Below are positions 8,554-16,663 of a DNA stretch of 32,416 nt, piece by piece (positions within the stretch are counted from its first letter, which is position 1; the number at the start of each line of letters is the position of its first letter). The notes beneath the pieces are model-generated. The model saw nothing but the letters and a program-made list of their open reading frames with translations, had not been told where the DNA came from and did not search any database. The translations under genes and the position numbers were made by a program. Source of the DNA: Vibrio sp. HI00D65 (GTDB taxonomy: Bacteria > Pseudomonadota > Gammaproteobacteria > Enterobacterales > Vibrionaceae); assembly GCF_001635455.1 (NCBI RefSeq), contig NZ_LWEH01000244.1:1-32416 (forward strand). The letters run 5' to 3'.

Positions 8554-9342
8554 TTACAGCTGTTGGTTAACAAAGCTCATCATCTTGTCTACCGACGAGA
8601 TAACTTTCGAGTTCATTTCATAAACACGTTGAGCTTCGATCATATTCACAAGCTCTTCAGTTACGTTTACGTTCGATGTTTCTAGCATCGACTGGCGGAT
8701 ATTACCTAGGCCATCGAAGCCAGGTACACCTTCTTGTGGATCACCACTCGCCCCTGTCGGCAAGTAAAGGTTTTGACCTACTGGTTCTAAACCACCTGGG
8801 TTTACAAAATCAGTAATGGTGATTTGGCCTACAACAACGTTGTTTTGCTCACCACGTAGGCGAACCGATACTTCACCGTCGTTACCTACTGTCACTGAGA
8901 TGGCATCTTCAGGTATAACGATTTCTGGTTGTAACGGGTAACCTTGACCCGATGTCACGATTGCGCCGTCACCATTCAATGTGAACTGACCATTGCGGCT
9001 GTAACCTGTTTCTCCGTCTGGCATTTCAACTTGGAAGAAACCGTCGCCTTCAATCATCATGTCGAGGCTGTTAGACGTAGTCTGCGCGTTACCGTGTGTG
9101 TGAACCTTTTGAGTCGCAACCACTTTAGAACCCGCACCTAGCATCAAACCACTTGGTAACTCAGTGTTCTGAGACGACTGACCGCCAGGCTGGTTGATAT
9201 TCTGGTAGAACAGATCTTCAAATACCGCACGGCTCTTTTTAAAACCAATGGTCGAGGCGTTGGCAAGGTTGTTTGAAATCGTTGAAATATTGGTTTGTTG
9301 GGCGTCTAAACCTGTTTTACTTACCCATAATGCTGGATGCAT
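8554..9342 (-). CDS. flgG: Flagellar distal rod protein FlgG
   Basis: FlgG makes the long distal rod crossing the P and L rings. The 262-residue protein begins MHPALWVSKTGLDAQQTNIS and has the rod signature NNLANASTIGFKKSRAVFED. The C-terminal block LETSNVNVTEELVNMIEAQR and the ending SSVDKMMSFVNQQL are diagnostic of FlgG. AAAGGA precedes the ATG. It follows flgF after 21 bp. Confidence 0.96.
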   Translation of the reverse strand: MHPALWVSKTGLDAQQTNISTISNNLANASTIGFKKSRAVFEDLFYQNINQPGGQSSQNTELPSGLMLGAGSKVVATQKVHTHGNAQTTSNSLDMMIEGDGFFQVEMPDGETGYSRNGQFTLNGDGAIVTSGQGYPLQPEIVIPEDAISVTVGNDGEVSVRLRGEQNNVVVGQITITDFVNPGGLEPVGQNLYLPTGASGDPQEGVPGFDGLGNIRQSMLETSNVNVTEELVNMIEAQRVYEMNSKVISSVDKMMSFVNQQL

Positions 9343-9363
9343 AGCAGTTTCCTTTAAATTCTA

Positions 9364-10113
9364 TTAGCTCATACGAAGCAGTGAATCAGACGACTTGTCC
9401 ATTTCCTCTGCTGTGCTCATCATCTTGACCTGCATTTCAAACTGACGTTGTAAGTCAATTAGGCTGGTCATTTCACCTACGGCATTTACGTTACTGCCTT
9501 CGATAGCACCTTTTAGCAACGTCACCGCTGCATCTGCTTCGTATGCCTGATCTGGGTTTTTCGAACGGAATAGACCATTCGTATCTTTAAACAAACTTTG
9601 ATTGTCTGGACGTACAAGTTTAATGCGATCAACGACCTCTAGTTCCTCAGCTGGAGCGCCTTGAGGAATGACTGAGATCGTACCGTCTGTACCAATTTCG
9701 ACTTTACTGATTGGGATAGGTAATGTGATTGGCGCATTGTTTTCGCCCAATACCAAATAACCACTTGCATTGGTCAACAAACCGTTTTGGTCAACCTTTA
9801 GGTTACCGTTACGCGTTAAACCTTCACGTCCAGTATTATCCATTACCGAAATCCAACCATCACCTTGAATAGTAACGTCAAGATCACGACCAGTGGTAAC
9901 CACACTACCTTGTGCAAAATTATGTCCCGGACGCTCTGTCATGCTGAAAACACGAGTAGGCATACCTTCGCCATACGCTTGCATTGAACGCGCTTGTGCT
10001 AAATCAGCACGGAAACCCGTTGTACTTACGTTAGCAAGGTTGTTTGCACGTAGCTGCAAAGCTTGCATATTTTGCTTAGCGCCACTCATGGCAAGAAACA
10101 GTGCGCGATCCAT
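9364..10113 (-). CDS. flgF: Flagellar proximal rod protein FlgF
   Basis: FlgF is a proximal rod subunit. I start at MDRALFLAMSGAKQNMQALQ, giving 249 residues. The open frame continues 15 codons upstream, but that part overlaps the sigma-54 promoter at 10151-10166, and a TTGGAG ribosome binding site lies directly before the chosen ATG. Signatures are NNLANVSTTGFRADLAQARS near the N-terminus and EGSNVNAVGEMTSLIDLQRQ near the C-terminus. It is the first gene of the flgF-G-H-I-J transcription unit. Confidence 0.95.
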   Translation of the reverse strand: MDRALFLAMSGAKQNMQALQLRANNLANVSTTGFRADLAQARSMQAYGEGMPTRVFSMTERPGHNFAQGSVVTTGRDLDVTIQGDGWISVMDNTGREGLTRNGNLKVDQNGLLTNASGYLVLGENNAPITLPIPISKVEIGTDGTISVIPQGAPAEELEVVDRIKLVRPDNQSLFKDTNGLFRSKNPDQAYEADAAVTLLKGAIEGSNVNAVGEMTSLIDLQRQFEMQVKMMSTAEEMDKSSDSLLRMS

Positions 10114-10150
10114 AATTTTGCTCCAAAAATCATCTTCCCGGGCTAATAAA

Positions 10151-10166
10151 GCAAACACTGTGCCAA
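10151..10166 (-). promoter_or_regulatory. Sigma-54 promoter of flgF-J
   Basis: The minus strand reads TTGGCACAGTGTTTGC, then TTT. This is an exact match to the TGGCAC-N5-TTGC consensus, about 40 bp upstream of the flgF ATG. It is the best sigma-54 site in the window. Confidence 0.9.
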
Positions 10167-10248
10167 CTTTTATAACTGTTATTTATCAACAATTTAAATA
10201 GAAAACAAACAAGAAAGGTGATCACAAAAGGATCATTGAGGAAGAATT

Positions 10249-10287
10249 GTTGCCAGTGGCATTAGCGGGCGGCAATAAGGGCGGCAA
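10249..10287. promoter_or_regulatory. CGGCAA direct repeats upstream of the flgF promoter
   Basis: CGGCAA occurs at 10270-10275 and 10282-10287, in a near-repeated GGGCGGCAA(A)TAA context, with TTGCCA at 10250-10255. They sit about 85-140 bp upstream of the flgF sigma-54 promoter, at enhancer distance. The same hexamer clusters ahead of the complete flagellin gene, so a shared activator (FlrC type) is plausible but unproven. Confidence 0.4.
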
Positions 10288-10304
10288 ATAAAAAAGCAAA
10301 CGAC

Positions 10305-10337
10305 AATACCCAATTCAATAATATTGAATTGGGTATT
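10305..10337 (-). terminator. Long perfect hairpin after flgE
   Basis: Arms of 15 bp (AATACCCAATTCAAT and its complement) enclose a 3-nt loop. On the minus strand the T-rich stretch (TTTTTT) begins about 10 nt after the stem, so termination may be partial. It lies 28 bp after the flgE stop and before the flgF promoter. Confidence 0.55.
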
Positions 10338-10364
10338 CGCAGATGATTCAAACGTTTGAAACGA

Positions 10365-11669
10365 TTAACGAATCTGAAGAATATTCTGTTGTAGTTGGTT
10401 GTGTACTTCTAGAGAACGAGAGTTCGCTTGGAAGTTACGTTGCGCAGAAATCAAATCAACCAATTCTTGAGTCATATCGATGTTCGACTGCTCCAGGGAG
10501 CCATTATTGATACTACCAAATGAACCTTTGTTAGATTCACCCCAGATTTTGTCACCCGAGTCGCTAGTAGAATCCCACTGAGTACCGCCTTTCTTATCGA
10601 GACCTTGCTCGTTTGGTACGCGAACTAGGCCTACACGACCAAGCATCACGTTTTCACCATTTGAGTAAGTACCTAGAACACTGCCGTACTCATCGAAATC
10701 GATTTTGGTTAAGAAACCTGTTGTAGCACCATCTTCATCAAACTTAGTTAATTCAAACGGAGCCGCAAACTGGGTTGAAGAATCTAGACCGAATTTAAGC
10801 ACTTGTGTTGGATCTGCACCATTCAGATCGACAGGATTAGCACCTGCACCTAGAGGTTCCGAGTTAATCGGTTGACCACTGTTTAGGCTTGCTAACGTAC
10901 CGTCATTGTTGAACTTCATTGTGTGACCAACATGACCTTGAGCATTCGTTGCATCACCACCAGTGATGTTGATTGGCTTCTCGCCAGTCTCATCAGACAC
11001 AGTGTAGTAAGTCTGCCAAGTGTTTGGTTGCGTTTGATCTTTGAGATAGTAAGTCGTTAACTTGTAAGACTGCCCCATAGAATCGTATACCGTCGAAGAC
11101 GTTGCACGGTTATAGGTATCAGCATCTTTGAAGTTAAATGCAGCCGGATCTTTAAGGTCACCGTTTGCAGGGAGGTTAACCCCTACTTCAATGTTTTCTG
11201 TCTGTTTTGGTTTACCAAATTCAGCCGGAATGTCGAGAGGCTTTGGCGCATAAGAAAGAACTTCACCCGAGTTTGGATCAACATCGTAACCTAAAAGAAA
11301 CTCATCGCTAGCCGTAACCATGTAGTTGTCTTTGTTTAGGTGAAATGCACCATTACGAGTTAGTTCGTTAATCTCCGGCACCATACGGTCTTTCGCTACC
11401 GCAAAGAAACCTGTACCACTTACGCGTAGATCCATTGGGTTGTTTGTATAAATACTTGAACCTTCGTGGAACTGTTGCGCCACTTGGCTAGCTTGCGCAC
11501 CACCACCTGACGTCGTTTTTGCGTTTGTGAACAACGAGTTTGAGTAAACATCGCCAAACTCAGCACGAGACTCTTTAAAGCCAAACGTGTTTGCGTTCGC
11601 AATGTTGTTACTGGTTGTATTCAGGTCTAATTGTGCAGCGGATAAACCGCTTAAAGCTACATATGACAT
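10365..11669 (-). CDS. flgE: Flagellar hook protein FlgE
   Basis: FlgE is the subunit of the curved hook. The 434-residue protein begins MSYVALSGLSAAQLDLNTTS, with the signature NNIANANTFGFKESRAEFGD at about residues 21-40. The C-terminus carries LEQSNIDMTQELVDLISAQR and ends in LQQNILQIR. The central D1/D2 part is variable, as expected. TAGGAG precedes the ATG by 9 nt. It follows flgD after 49 bp with no promoter visible between them and is the last gene of the flgB-C-D-E unit. Confidence 0.96.
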   Translation of the reverse strand: MSYVALSGLSAAQLDLNTTSNNIANANTFGFKESRAEFGDVYSNSLFTNAKTTSGGGAQASQVAQQFHEGSSIYTNNPMDLRVSGTGFFAVAKDRMVPEINELTRNGAFHLNKDNYMVTASDEFLLGYDVDPNSGEVLSYAPKPLDIPAEFGKPKQTENIEVGVNLPANGDLKDPAAFNFKDADTYNRATSSTVYDSMGQSYKLTTYYLKDQTQPNTWQTYYTVSDETGEKPINITGGDATNAQGHVGHTMKFNNDGTLASLNSGQPINSEPLGAGANPVDLNGADPTQVLKFGLDSSTQFAAPFELTKFDEDGATTGFLTKIDFDEYGSVLGTYSNGENVMLGRVGLVRVPNEQGLDKKGGTQWDSTSDSGDKIWGESNKGSFGSINNGSLEQSNIDMTQELVDLISAQRNFQANSRSLEVHNQLQQNILQIR

Positions 11670-11718
11670 TCCAATATTCTCCTAATCTATCTAGCTAGCA
11701 TGTTCACTCACCTAAGAG

Positions 11719-12432
11719 CTACGCTTTACCAACTTCTAGTACTTCAGCAAGTCGTACTGGCGATGTAAAACCAGCCAGATTGAGTAGTACGTTGCCATCA
11801 CCCTTACCAAGAAGCACACTGTTCACGTTCGCATAGCTGGAAACTTGGAACTCTGTGTTCTCGCCATCCAGTAAACCCGACGCTTTCACGTTATATTTAC
11901 CAGCCGGCAATGGGTTACCGTCTTCGTCTTTTCCGTCCCATTCAACACGTGTATCGCCTGCTGGTTTAGATCCGATATCAAAAGTGCGAACTAACTGGCC
12001 AACTTCGTTCTCAACACGGACCATAACGTTGTCCATCGCTTGAGGAAGCTTAACCATTGCCGCCATACCGCCATCACCTTGCTTTACACCTGCCGCACCA
12101 GGAACCAATACATCACGACCGACCAAAGAGGAGGCCTGCAGTGCTTGGTTAGAGGTCATCGATGAGTTCAAGCTTTCAAACTGTGAATTCATTTTGCCGA
12201 TGCCATCCACGGTCGCAAATGAAGCCATTTGCGCAATCATCTGGTCATTACTAACCGGCTTAAAAGGGTCTTGCTGTGCTAATTGCTTAGTCAACAAAGA
12301 TAAGAAATCTTCTTGCTTAAGATCCTGCTTACCTGTTGTTTCGTCGGGCTTCTTAGCGCCATCTTGAAGACTCTTCAGCTGGTCAACATAGGACAAGCCG
12401 CTTTGACCAACATTGTTGTTGATTCCAGCCAT
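11719..12432 (-). CDS. flgD: Flagellar hook cap protein FlgD
   Basis: FlgD caps the growing hook and is needed for FlgE assembly. The 237-residue product has the family motif QEDFLSLLTKQLAQQDPFKP at about residues 40-60, followed by MIAQMASFATVDGI. The C-terminal half is the beta-sandwich (FlgD Ig-like) region with WDGKDEDGNPLPAGKYNVKA. A consensus AAGGAGGT lies 5 nt before the ATG, the strongest ribosome binding site of the operon. The gap to flgC is 17 bp. Confidence 0.95.
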   Translation of the reverse strand: MAGINNNVGQSGLSYVDQLKSLQDGAKKPDETTGKQDLKQEDFLSLLTKQLAQQDPFKPVSNDQMIAQMASFATVDGIGKMNSQFESLNSSMTSNQALQASSLVGRDVLVPGAAGVKQGDGGMAAMVKLPQAMDNVMVRVENEVGQLVRTFDIGSKPAGDTRVEWDGKDEDGNPLPAGKYNVKASGLLDGENTEFQVSSYANVNSVLLGKGDGNVLLNLAGFTSPVRLAEVLEVGKA

Positions 12433-12449
12433 ATGCTACCTCCTTATCC

Positions 12450-12863
12450 TTATTGACCCATCTGCAGCGTACGCAGCAGCATTTGTTTACTCGAGTCAGC
12501 AACCTGTACGTTCGTTTGGTACGCACGTGATGCCGAAATCATGTTTGCCATCTCTTCCATAACGTTCACGTTTGACTTGTAGATGTAGCCTTCGTTGTTC
12601 GCTAATGGGTGGTCTGGGTTGTACTCCGCGCTCAGCGGCTTATCGCTTTCTACGATACCTAATACTTTCACAGGCACAGTGTGGTCACTGTTGCGTGCTC
12701 GATTTAACTCAGCGCCGAACACTGCGTGGCGGGCTTTGTAAGTTTCTTTAGCAGAACTACTCACACTGTCCGCGTTTGCAAGGTTGCTTGAGGTCGTATT
12801 TAGACGAACAGATTCAGCACTCATCGCAGAACCAGTCACATTGAATACATTAAATAAGCTCAT
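12450..12863 (-). CDS. flgC: Flagellar proximal rod protein FlgC
   Basis: FlgC is a proximal rod subunit of 137 residues, normal for the family. It begins MSLFNVFNVTGSAMSAESVR with TTSSNLANADS close behind. The C-terminal part has YKSNVNVMEEMANMISASRA, the usual rod-protein ending. It starts 4 bp after the flgB stop, and the flgB 3' end supplies its AAAGGGGAA ribosome binding site, suggesting translational coupling. Confidence 0.95.
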   Translation of the reverse strand: MSLFNVFNVTGSAMSAESVRLNTTSSNLANADSVSSSAKETYKARHAVFGAELNRARNSDHTVPVKVLGIVESDKPLSAEYNPDHPLANNEGYIYKSNVNVMEEMANMISASRAYQTNVQVADSSKQMLLRTLQMGQ

Positions 12864-12867
12864 CTAA

Positions 12868-13263
12868 TTATTCCCCTTTAATCGCTTTAGTTAAATTCTT
12901 GAACTTACTTCCTAGGAAGTCGAGAGAGGCTTGATGCCTAATTTGGTTTTGCATGAAAAGGTTTCTTTCCAAATCCAAATCAACCGTGTTGCCATCTCCT
13001 GTATCAGGTTGGGTAGGAATTCGATACTTCGTTTCTCCATTCACCGTCGTTTCGGCAGAAATGTGCCGACCGTCTGTGCGGCTAAGACCAATGCTTGCCC
13101 CAGAACTTGCCGCTTGCAGTGATTTCTTGAAGTCTAATGCCTTTGCTTTATACCCAGGCGTGTTCGCTTGCGCGATATTGGTGGAAAGCACCTCAGCGTT
13201 ACGCTCACGTACACCAACAGTGTGCTGGTGAATACCCAAAGCATTGTCAAAAGAAATAGCCAT
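12868..13263 (-). CDS. flgB: Flagellar proximal rod protein FlgB
   Basis: FlgB is the rod subunit nearest the MS ring. The 131-residue protein begins MAISFDNALGIHQHTVGVRE, then STNIAQANTPGYKAKALDFK, and ends in a helical segment NQIRHQASLDFLGSKFKNLT. It is the first gene of the flgB-C-D-E unit. A sigma-54 promoter lies about 45 bp upstream, and the cheR terminator separates it from cheVR. Confidence 0.95.
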   Translation of the reverse strand: MAISFDNALGIHQHTVGVRERNAEVLSTNIAQANTPGYKAKALDFKKSLQAASSGASIGLSRTDGRHISAETTVNGETKYRIPTQPDTGDGNTVDLDLERNLFMQNQIRHQASLDFLGSKFKNLTKAIKGE

Positions 13264-13305
13264 CTAAACCTCAACTCAAGAACTGACTGTTATGAAATAA
13301 CCAAA

Positions 13306-13321
13306 GCAATATGTATACCAA
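13306..13321 (-). promoter_or_regulatory. Sigma-54 promoter of flgBCDE
   Basis: The minus strand reads TTGGTATACATATTGC, followed by TTT: GG-N10-GC with a TTGC -12 element. It lies about 45 bp upstream of the flgB ATG. A single CGGCAA motif at 13513-13518, about 190 bp upstream, may be part of the activator region. Confidence 0.8.
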
Positions 13322-13442
13322 CTTTTAAAACAAAGTGGTCTATTTATGCTTTTACAGGTTACTCGTGGGTAAACTTGTAATATACAAGCCAAAAAATAGA
13401 GTAAATTGGAATGTCACTCTGACTTAAAGATATAGGCTATGC

Positions 13443-13476
13443 AGGAAAAAGAAAACCCAGCACTTGGCTGGGTTTT
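13443..13476 (-). terminator. Intrinsic terminator after cheR
   Basis: On the minus strand AAAACCCAGC, a 5-nt loop and GCTGGGTTTT form a 10-bp stem, followed by CTTTTTCC. It ends the cheV-cheR unit ahead of the flgB promoter. Confidence 0.85.
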
Positions 13477-13518
13477 GAAATTGTTTAGTAACGTCATACC
13501 TTATTTAGGTGACGGCAA

Positions 13519-14346
13519 TTACTTCAATTTGTAGATGATACCTGGGTTACAACGAACCATTTCGAAGCGGTCGGTTAAACCAGTTAACGACTCAGACGCA
13601 CCCAGAAGCAAATAACCACCCGGGTTCAGGCTGTTCGCCATTTGGTTCAGCACTTTAGATTTCATCTCTGGAGAGAAATAAATCAGTACATTACGACAGA
13701 AAATAATGTCGAATTTACCTAGCAGTGCGTAACTGTCCATCAGGTTTTGAGGACGGAAGTTCACCATTCGCTTAACGTTGTCTTTCACTTTCATGCGGCC
13801 ATCGCCTGCATCTTCAAAGAAAGTACGGCGACGCTCTGGAGAAAGACCACGACCTAAAGCAAGATTGTCATAAGCGCCAGTGCGGCACATATCTAACATG
13901 CTTGCAGAGATGTCCGTTGCGGTGATCGATACATTTGGCAACATACCTGGCTTACGAGCTTGAGTTTCAAGCACCGTCATTGCCATTGAGTATGGTTCTT
14001 GGCCTGAAGAACTTGCCGCAGACCAAATCTTAATAGGACGTTTATTTGCCGCTATTTCCGGTAGAAGTTTATCCGCAAGCACAGCAAACGGATAAGTATC
14101 TCGGAACCAAAGTGTCTCGTTCGTCGTCATAGCATCCACTGCTGCCACTCTCAACTCACGGTTTCGGCCCGTCACTACATCTCTCAATAAATCAGACAGC
14201 GAAGCTAGGTTAAACTTTGCCACTAATGGGCTTAGGCGGCTGCGCACTAAGTACTGTTTGCTGTCACCTAATACAATGCCACATTGAGATTCTAAGAAAC
14301 GGCTGAAATCGCGATACTCTTGATCACTTATTGTTATAGCAGTCAT
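13519..14346 (-). CDS. cheR: Chemotaxis protein methyltransferase CheR
   Basis: CheR methylates glutamates of chemoreceptors using S-adenosylmethionine, balancing CheB in adaptation. The 275-residue protein has the N-terminal all-helical CheR domain (about 1-75) and a Rossmann-type methyltransferase domain (about 80-275). Visible motifs are TTNETLWFRD (74-83), IWSAASSSGQEPYSMAM (107-123, SAM site), TATDIS and FDIIFCRNVLIYFS (212-225). AAGAGA precedes the ATG. cheV lies 11 bp upstream on the same transcript. Confidence 0.94.
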   Translation of the reverse strand: MTAITISDQEYRDFSRFLESQCGIVLGDSKQYLVRSRLSPLVAKFNLASLSDLLRDVVTGRNRELRVAAVDAMTTNETLWFRDTYPFAVLADKLLPEIAANKRPIKIWSAASSSGQEPYSMAMTVLETQARKPGMLPNVSITATDISASMLDMCRTGAYDNLALGRGLSPERRRTFFEDAGDGRMKVKDNVKRMVNFRPQNLMDSYALLGKFDIIFCRNVLIYFSPEMKSKVLNQMANSLNPGGYLLLGASESLTGLTDRFEMVRCNPGIIYKLK

Positions 14347-14357
14347 TAATGTCTCTT

Positions 14358-15284
14358 TTAGTTAGTTAAAGCAGCTTTAACGGCTGCACCAAGCTCATCA
14401 GGGTTGAATTTAGCAATGAAGGAGTTCGCTCCCACACGCTCAACCATGGCTTGGTTAAATACACCACTCAATGATGAGTGTAAAATTACGTATAAATCTT
14501 TTAGCTCAGCGTGACGGCGAATCTCAGCAGTCAGCGTATAACCATCCATCTCTGGCATTTCGATATCCGAGATCACCAATGAGATCTGATCGTAAATGCA
14601 GCCCTCTGCTGACATCTGCATCAGTTTTTCGTAGGCTTCTTTGCCATCTTTCACGGCAATCACTTCAAAACCAATCGACTCAATAGCGCGTTGAACCTGT
14701 TTACGTGCAACGGTTGAGTCATCAGCAATCAAGATACGGCGAACAAGTTCTTTTTCCTGTTCTACTTCTGCGATTTCTTCAGCGATCTTGCTGTCCATGG
14801 TTTCATCAACAGGCGAAATTTCAGCTAGGATTTTTTCAACATCAAGAATTTCAACTAACTCATTGTCGATGTTAGTTACCGCTGTTAAGTAGTTCGCTTT
14901 ACCAGCGCCATCTGGCGGCGGGAGAATCGATTCCCAGTGCATGTTAATAATGCGCTCAACGGAACTGACCAAGAAACCTTGGATGGTTCGGTTAAACTCA
15001 GAGATAACTACAAAACACTTTTCAACATCCGTTGTCGGACGGCCACCAATCGCTAAGCTCAAGTCAATCACAGAGATCGTTTGACCACGAATGTGTGCGA
15101 CACCTTTAACCAGTGGGTTTAAATTTGGCATCTTCGTCAACTTAGGGCATTGAAGCACTTCTTTTACTTTAAAGACATTAATGCCGTAACGCTGGCGCCC
15201 CATTAGGCGAAAGGTTAGTAATTCTAATCGGTTTTGACCGACGAGTTGCGTACGCTGATTCACCGAATCAAGAATACCCGTCAT
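14358..15284 (-). CDS. cheV: Chemotaxis coupling protein CheV (CheW-REC)
   Basis: CheV links receptors to the CheA kinase and carries its own phosphorylatable receiver. In 308 residues the CheW-like domain spans about 18-160 (with VKGVAHIRGQTISVIDLSLA at 59-78) and the receiver domain about 182-305. The acidic pair is D188/D189, the predicted phospho-aspartate D240 (in SDIEMPEMDG) and the conserved lysine K292. GGAG lies 8 nt before the ATG. The gene is divergent from flgA across 77 bp and is followed by cheR. In V. cholerae this is one of several cheV copies, so no copy number is assigned. Confidence 0.94.
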   Translation of the reverse strand: MTGILDSVNQRTQLVGQNRLELLTFRLMGRQRYGINVFKVKEVLQCPKLTKMPNLNPLVKGVAHIRGQTISVIDLSLAIGGRPTTDVEKCFVVISEFNRTIQGFLVSSVERIINMHWESILPPPDGAGKANYLTAVTNIDNELVEILDVEKILAEISPVDETMDSKIAEEIAEVEQEKELVRRILIADDSTVARKQVQRAIESIGFEVIAVKDGKEAYEKLMQMSAEGCIYDQISLVISDIEMPEMDGYTLTAEIRRHAELKDLYVILHSSLSGVFNQAMVERVGANSFIAKFNPDELGAAVKAALTN

Positions 15285-15333
15285 GAGCTCATCTCCATAT
15301 CAAACTTTTTTGTATAAAAAGTGTTAGTCTACT

Positions 15334-15347
15334 GCAGGCTACGAACC
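15334..15347 (-). promoter_or_regulatory. Weak sigma-54-like site upstream of cheV
   Basis: The minus strand reads TGGTTCGTAGCCTGCA, which keeps GG-N10-GC but matches the -24 and -12 flanks poorly. It is about 50 bp upstream of the cheV ATG, a sensible distance. It could be chance. Confidence 0.3.
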
Positions 15348-15361
15348 ACCAGAGAAACGGA

Positions 15362-16108
15362 ATGACGTATTATAAAATAAATTTGCCATCTCTTTCCATA
15401 GCAATGTGTAGAGCTACTTTTAAAACTGTCGCTAAGTTTATCGGCATTTTATCAATATTGTTTAGTTTTTTTGTACAAGCTGCGACCCCAGAACAAATTG
15501 AGATGATTCAGTCTGCGGCACAGCAGCACATCCTTGATACGGTTGAACAACCTCTAGGTGGCGAACTCCTTGTAAATTCAGCAAATATTGATTCGAGGAT
15601 CAAAGCGACGGACTGCCCTATTCCTTTGGAGACCAGTGCCTCAACCACCACCAATACCCGAAGCAGCATTACGGTTTTAGTACAGTGTGTTCCTGATGAG
15701 TGGCGAGTTTATGTACCTGTAAGGCTCTCTATGTCAGTGCCCCTTGTCACGACTTCACGCGCACTCGCAAGAGGCGAAGTCGTCGGACAATACGACGTAA
15801 CCACCGCGATGATTTCTCTTAACAAATTTCGTCGCCAAGGCTTCACAGATCCAGAGCAAGTTATCGGCGCCAAGGTAAAAAAGAACCTAAGGCCGGGTGA
15901 CGTTGTCGAAAGAGGTGATATTTGTGTCGTATGTCGAAACGAGAAGGTTATCATACAAGCGCTAAAAGGTGGCATGACCATTACAACTAAAGGCACAGCG
16001 CTAACTGATGGCTCTATGGGTGATCAAGTAAGAGTGAAAAATGATAAATCGCAGCGTATAATCGAAGGTATTGTTACCAACATGTCTGAAGTCACGGTTT
16101 ACTTTTAA
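15362..16108 (+). CDS. flgA: P-ring assembly chaperone FlgA
   Basis: FlgA is a periplasmic chaperone for P-ring (FlgI) assembly. The 248-residue precursor has an N-terminal extension then a hydrophobic signal segment (about residues 26-40), with predicted cleavage after FFVQA at residue 40. The C-terminal half is the SAF-like FlgA domain: LARGEVVGQYDVTTAMISL, VIGAKVKKNLRPGDVVERGD, then SMGDQVRVKN and a TVYF end. The ribosome binding site is weak (AGAGAAACGG). An internal ATG at 15404 would leave a signal peptide of about 26 residues but has no Shine-Dalgarno, so I keep the first ATG with moderate certainty. flgM follows. Confidence 0.92.
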   Translation: MTYYKINLPSLSIAMCRATFKTVAKFIGILSILFSFFVQAATPEQIEMIQSAAQQHILDTVEQPLGGELLVNSANIDSRIKATDCPIPLETSASTTTNTRSSITVLVQCVPDEWRVYVPVRLSMSVPLVTTSRALARGEVVGQYDVTTAMISLNKFRRQGFTDPEQVIGAKVKKNLRPGDVVERGDICVVCRNEKVIIQALKGGMTITTKGTALTDGSMGDQVRVKNDKSQRIIEGIVTNMSEVTVYF

Positions 16109-16217
16109 CTATCTACTTCTCAATTGGCGGTACCGTTAGCATTTTGCTCTCGACTCTAGCACTGAAATACGTAGCTTCAGTGTTTTGTCCCTTTTCGACT
16201 AAAGAGCGAAAAATTGC

Positions 16218-16244
16218 TAAAGTAATTGAACCCTTGGTCGATAT
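16218..16244 (+). promoter_or_regulatory. Sigma-28 promoter of flgMN
   Basis: TAAA, exactly 15 bases, then GTCGATAT (6 of 8 to the FliA -10 GCCGATAA). It lies 42 bp upstream of the flgM ATG and would let sigma-28 raise the level of its own anti-sigma factor. Confidence 0.75.
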
Positions 16245-16285
16245 TGACTGTACAGGTTCCCATTCTTGAAGAAAAAGGCTTAACT

Positions 16286-16603
16286 ATGGCAGGCATTGAT
16301 AACATTCGTTCAGGGCAAACCCTAACGACCACCAACCGATCAGCAGTCCGCTCTGATTCTAGTTCTGAGGCATCACGCTCTGATGTATCAACTAAATCAC
16401 CGGCGAGCAAAGACGCGGTTTCACTTAGCCAACAAGGCAAAGCAATAGGCCAACTTCACCAAGACATGGCAGCAAATCCAAGCTTTGACTCGGTAAAAGT
16501 TGCAGCAATCAAAGAAGCGATCGCGAACGGTTCATATACAGTTGACCCAGAAAAGCTGGCCGACAATATGATCAAGTTCGAAAACGAATTAAAAGGTCTT
16601 TAA
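16286..16603 (+). CDS. flgM: Anti-sigma-28 factor FlgM
   Basis: FlgM binds and inhibits FliA (sigma-28) until it is secreted through the finished hook, the checkpoint that delays late flagellin expression. The start MAGIDNIRSGQT gives 105 residues, normal for FlgM. The open frame runs 20 codons further upstream but across the sigma-28 promoter, so the downstream ATG with AAGG before it is chosen. The N-terminal half is Ser/Thr rich and probably disordered. The C-terminal half carries the sigma-binding helices (KVAAIKEAIANGSYTVDPEK, then NMIKFENELKGL). flgA precedes it and flgN follows. Confidence 0.93.
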   Translation: MAGIDNIRSGQTLTTTNRSAVRSDSSSEASRSDVSTKSPASKDAVSLSQQGKAIGQLHQDMAANPSFDSVKVAAIKEAIANGSYTVDPEKLADNMIKFENELKGL

Positions 16604-16663
16604 GCACTCCCTTCATTTGAGTGGTTAACTTAAATCACACGAGATTATTGATAGGTTTACGTT

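Noticed and set aside
10114..10158. Fifteen-codon N-terminal extension of flgF
   Set aside because: It overlaps the consensus sigma-54 promoter at 10151-10166, and the downstream ATG has a good ribosome binding site and the conserved FlgF N-terminus.
10262..10290. GGGCGGCAA repeats as a CRISPR or mobile-element end
   Set aside because: Only two short copies with no spacers, target duplications or transposase; position fits an activator site better.
15334..15347. Strong sigma-54 promoter for cheVR
   Set aside because: Only the GG-N10-GC core matches; the flanking -24 and -12 bases are poor, so it is kept as a low-confidence site only.
16226..16285. Twenty-codon N-terminal extension of flgM
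   Set aside because: It runs over the sigma-28 promoter at 16218-16244, and FlgM proteins start at MAGIDNIRSG-like sequence.
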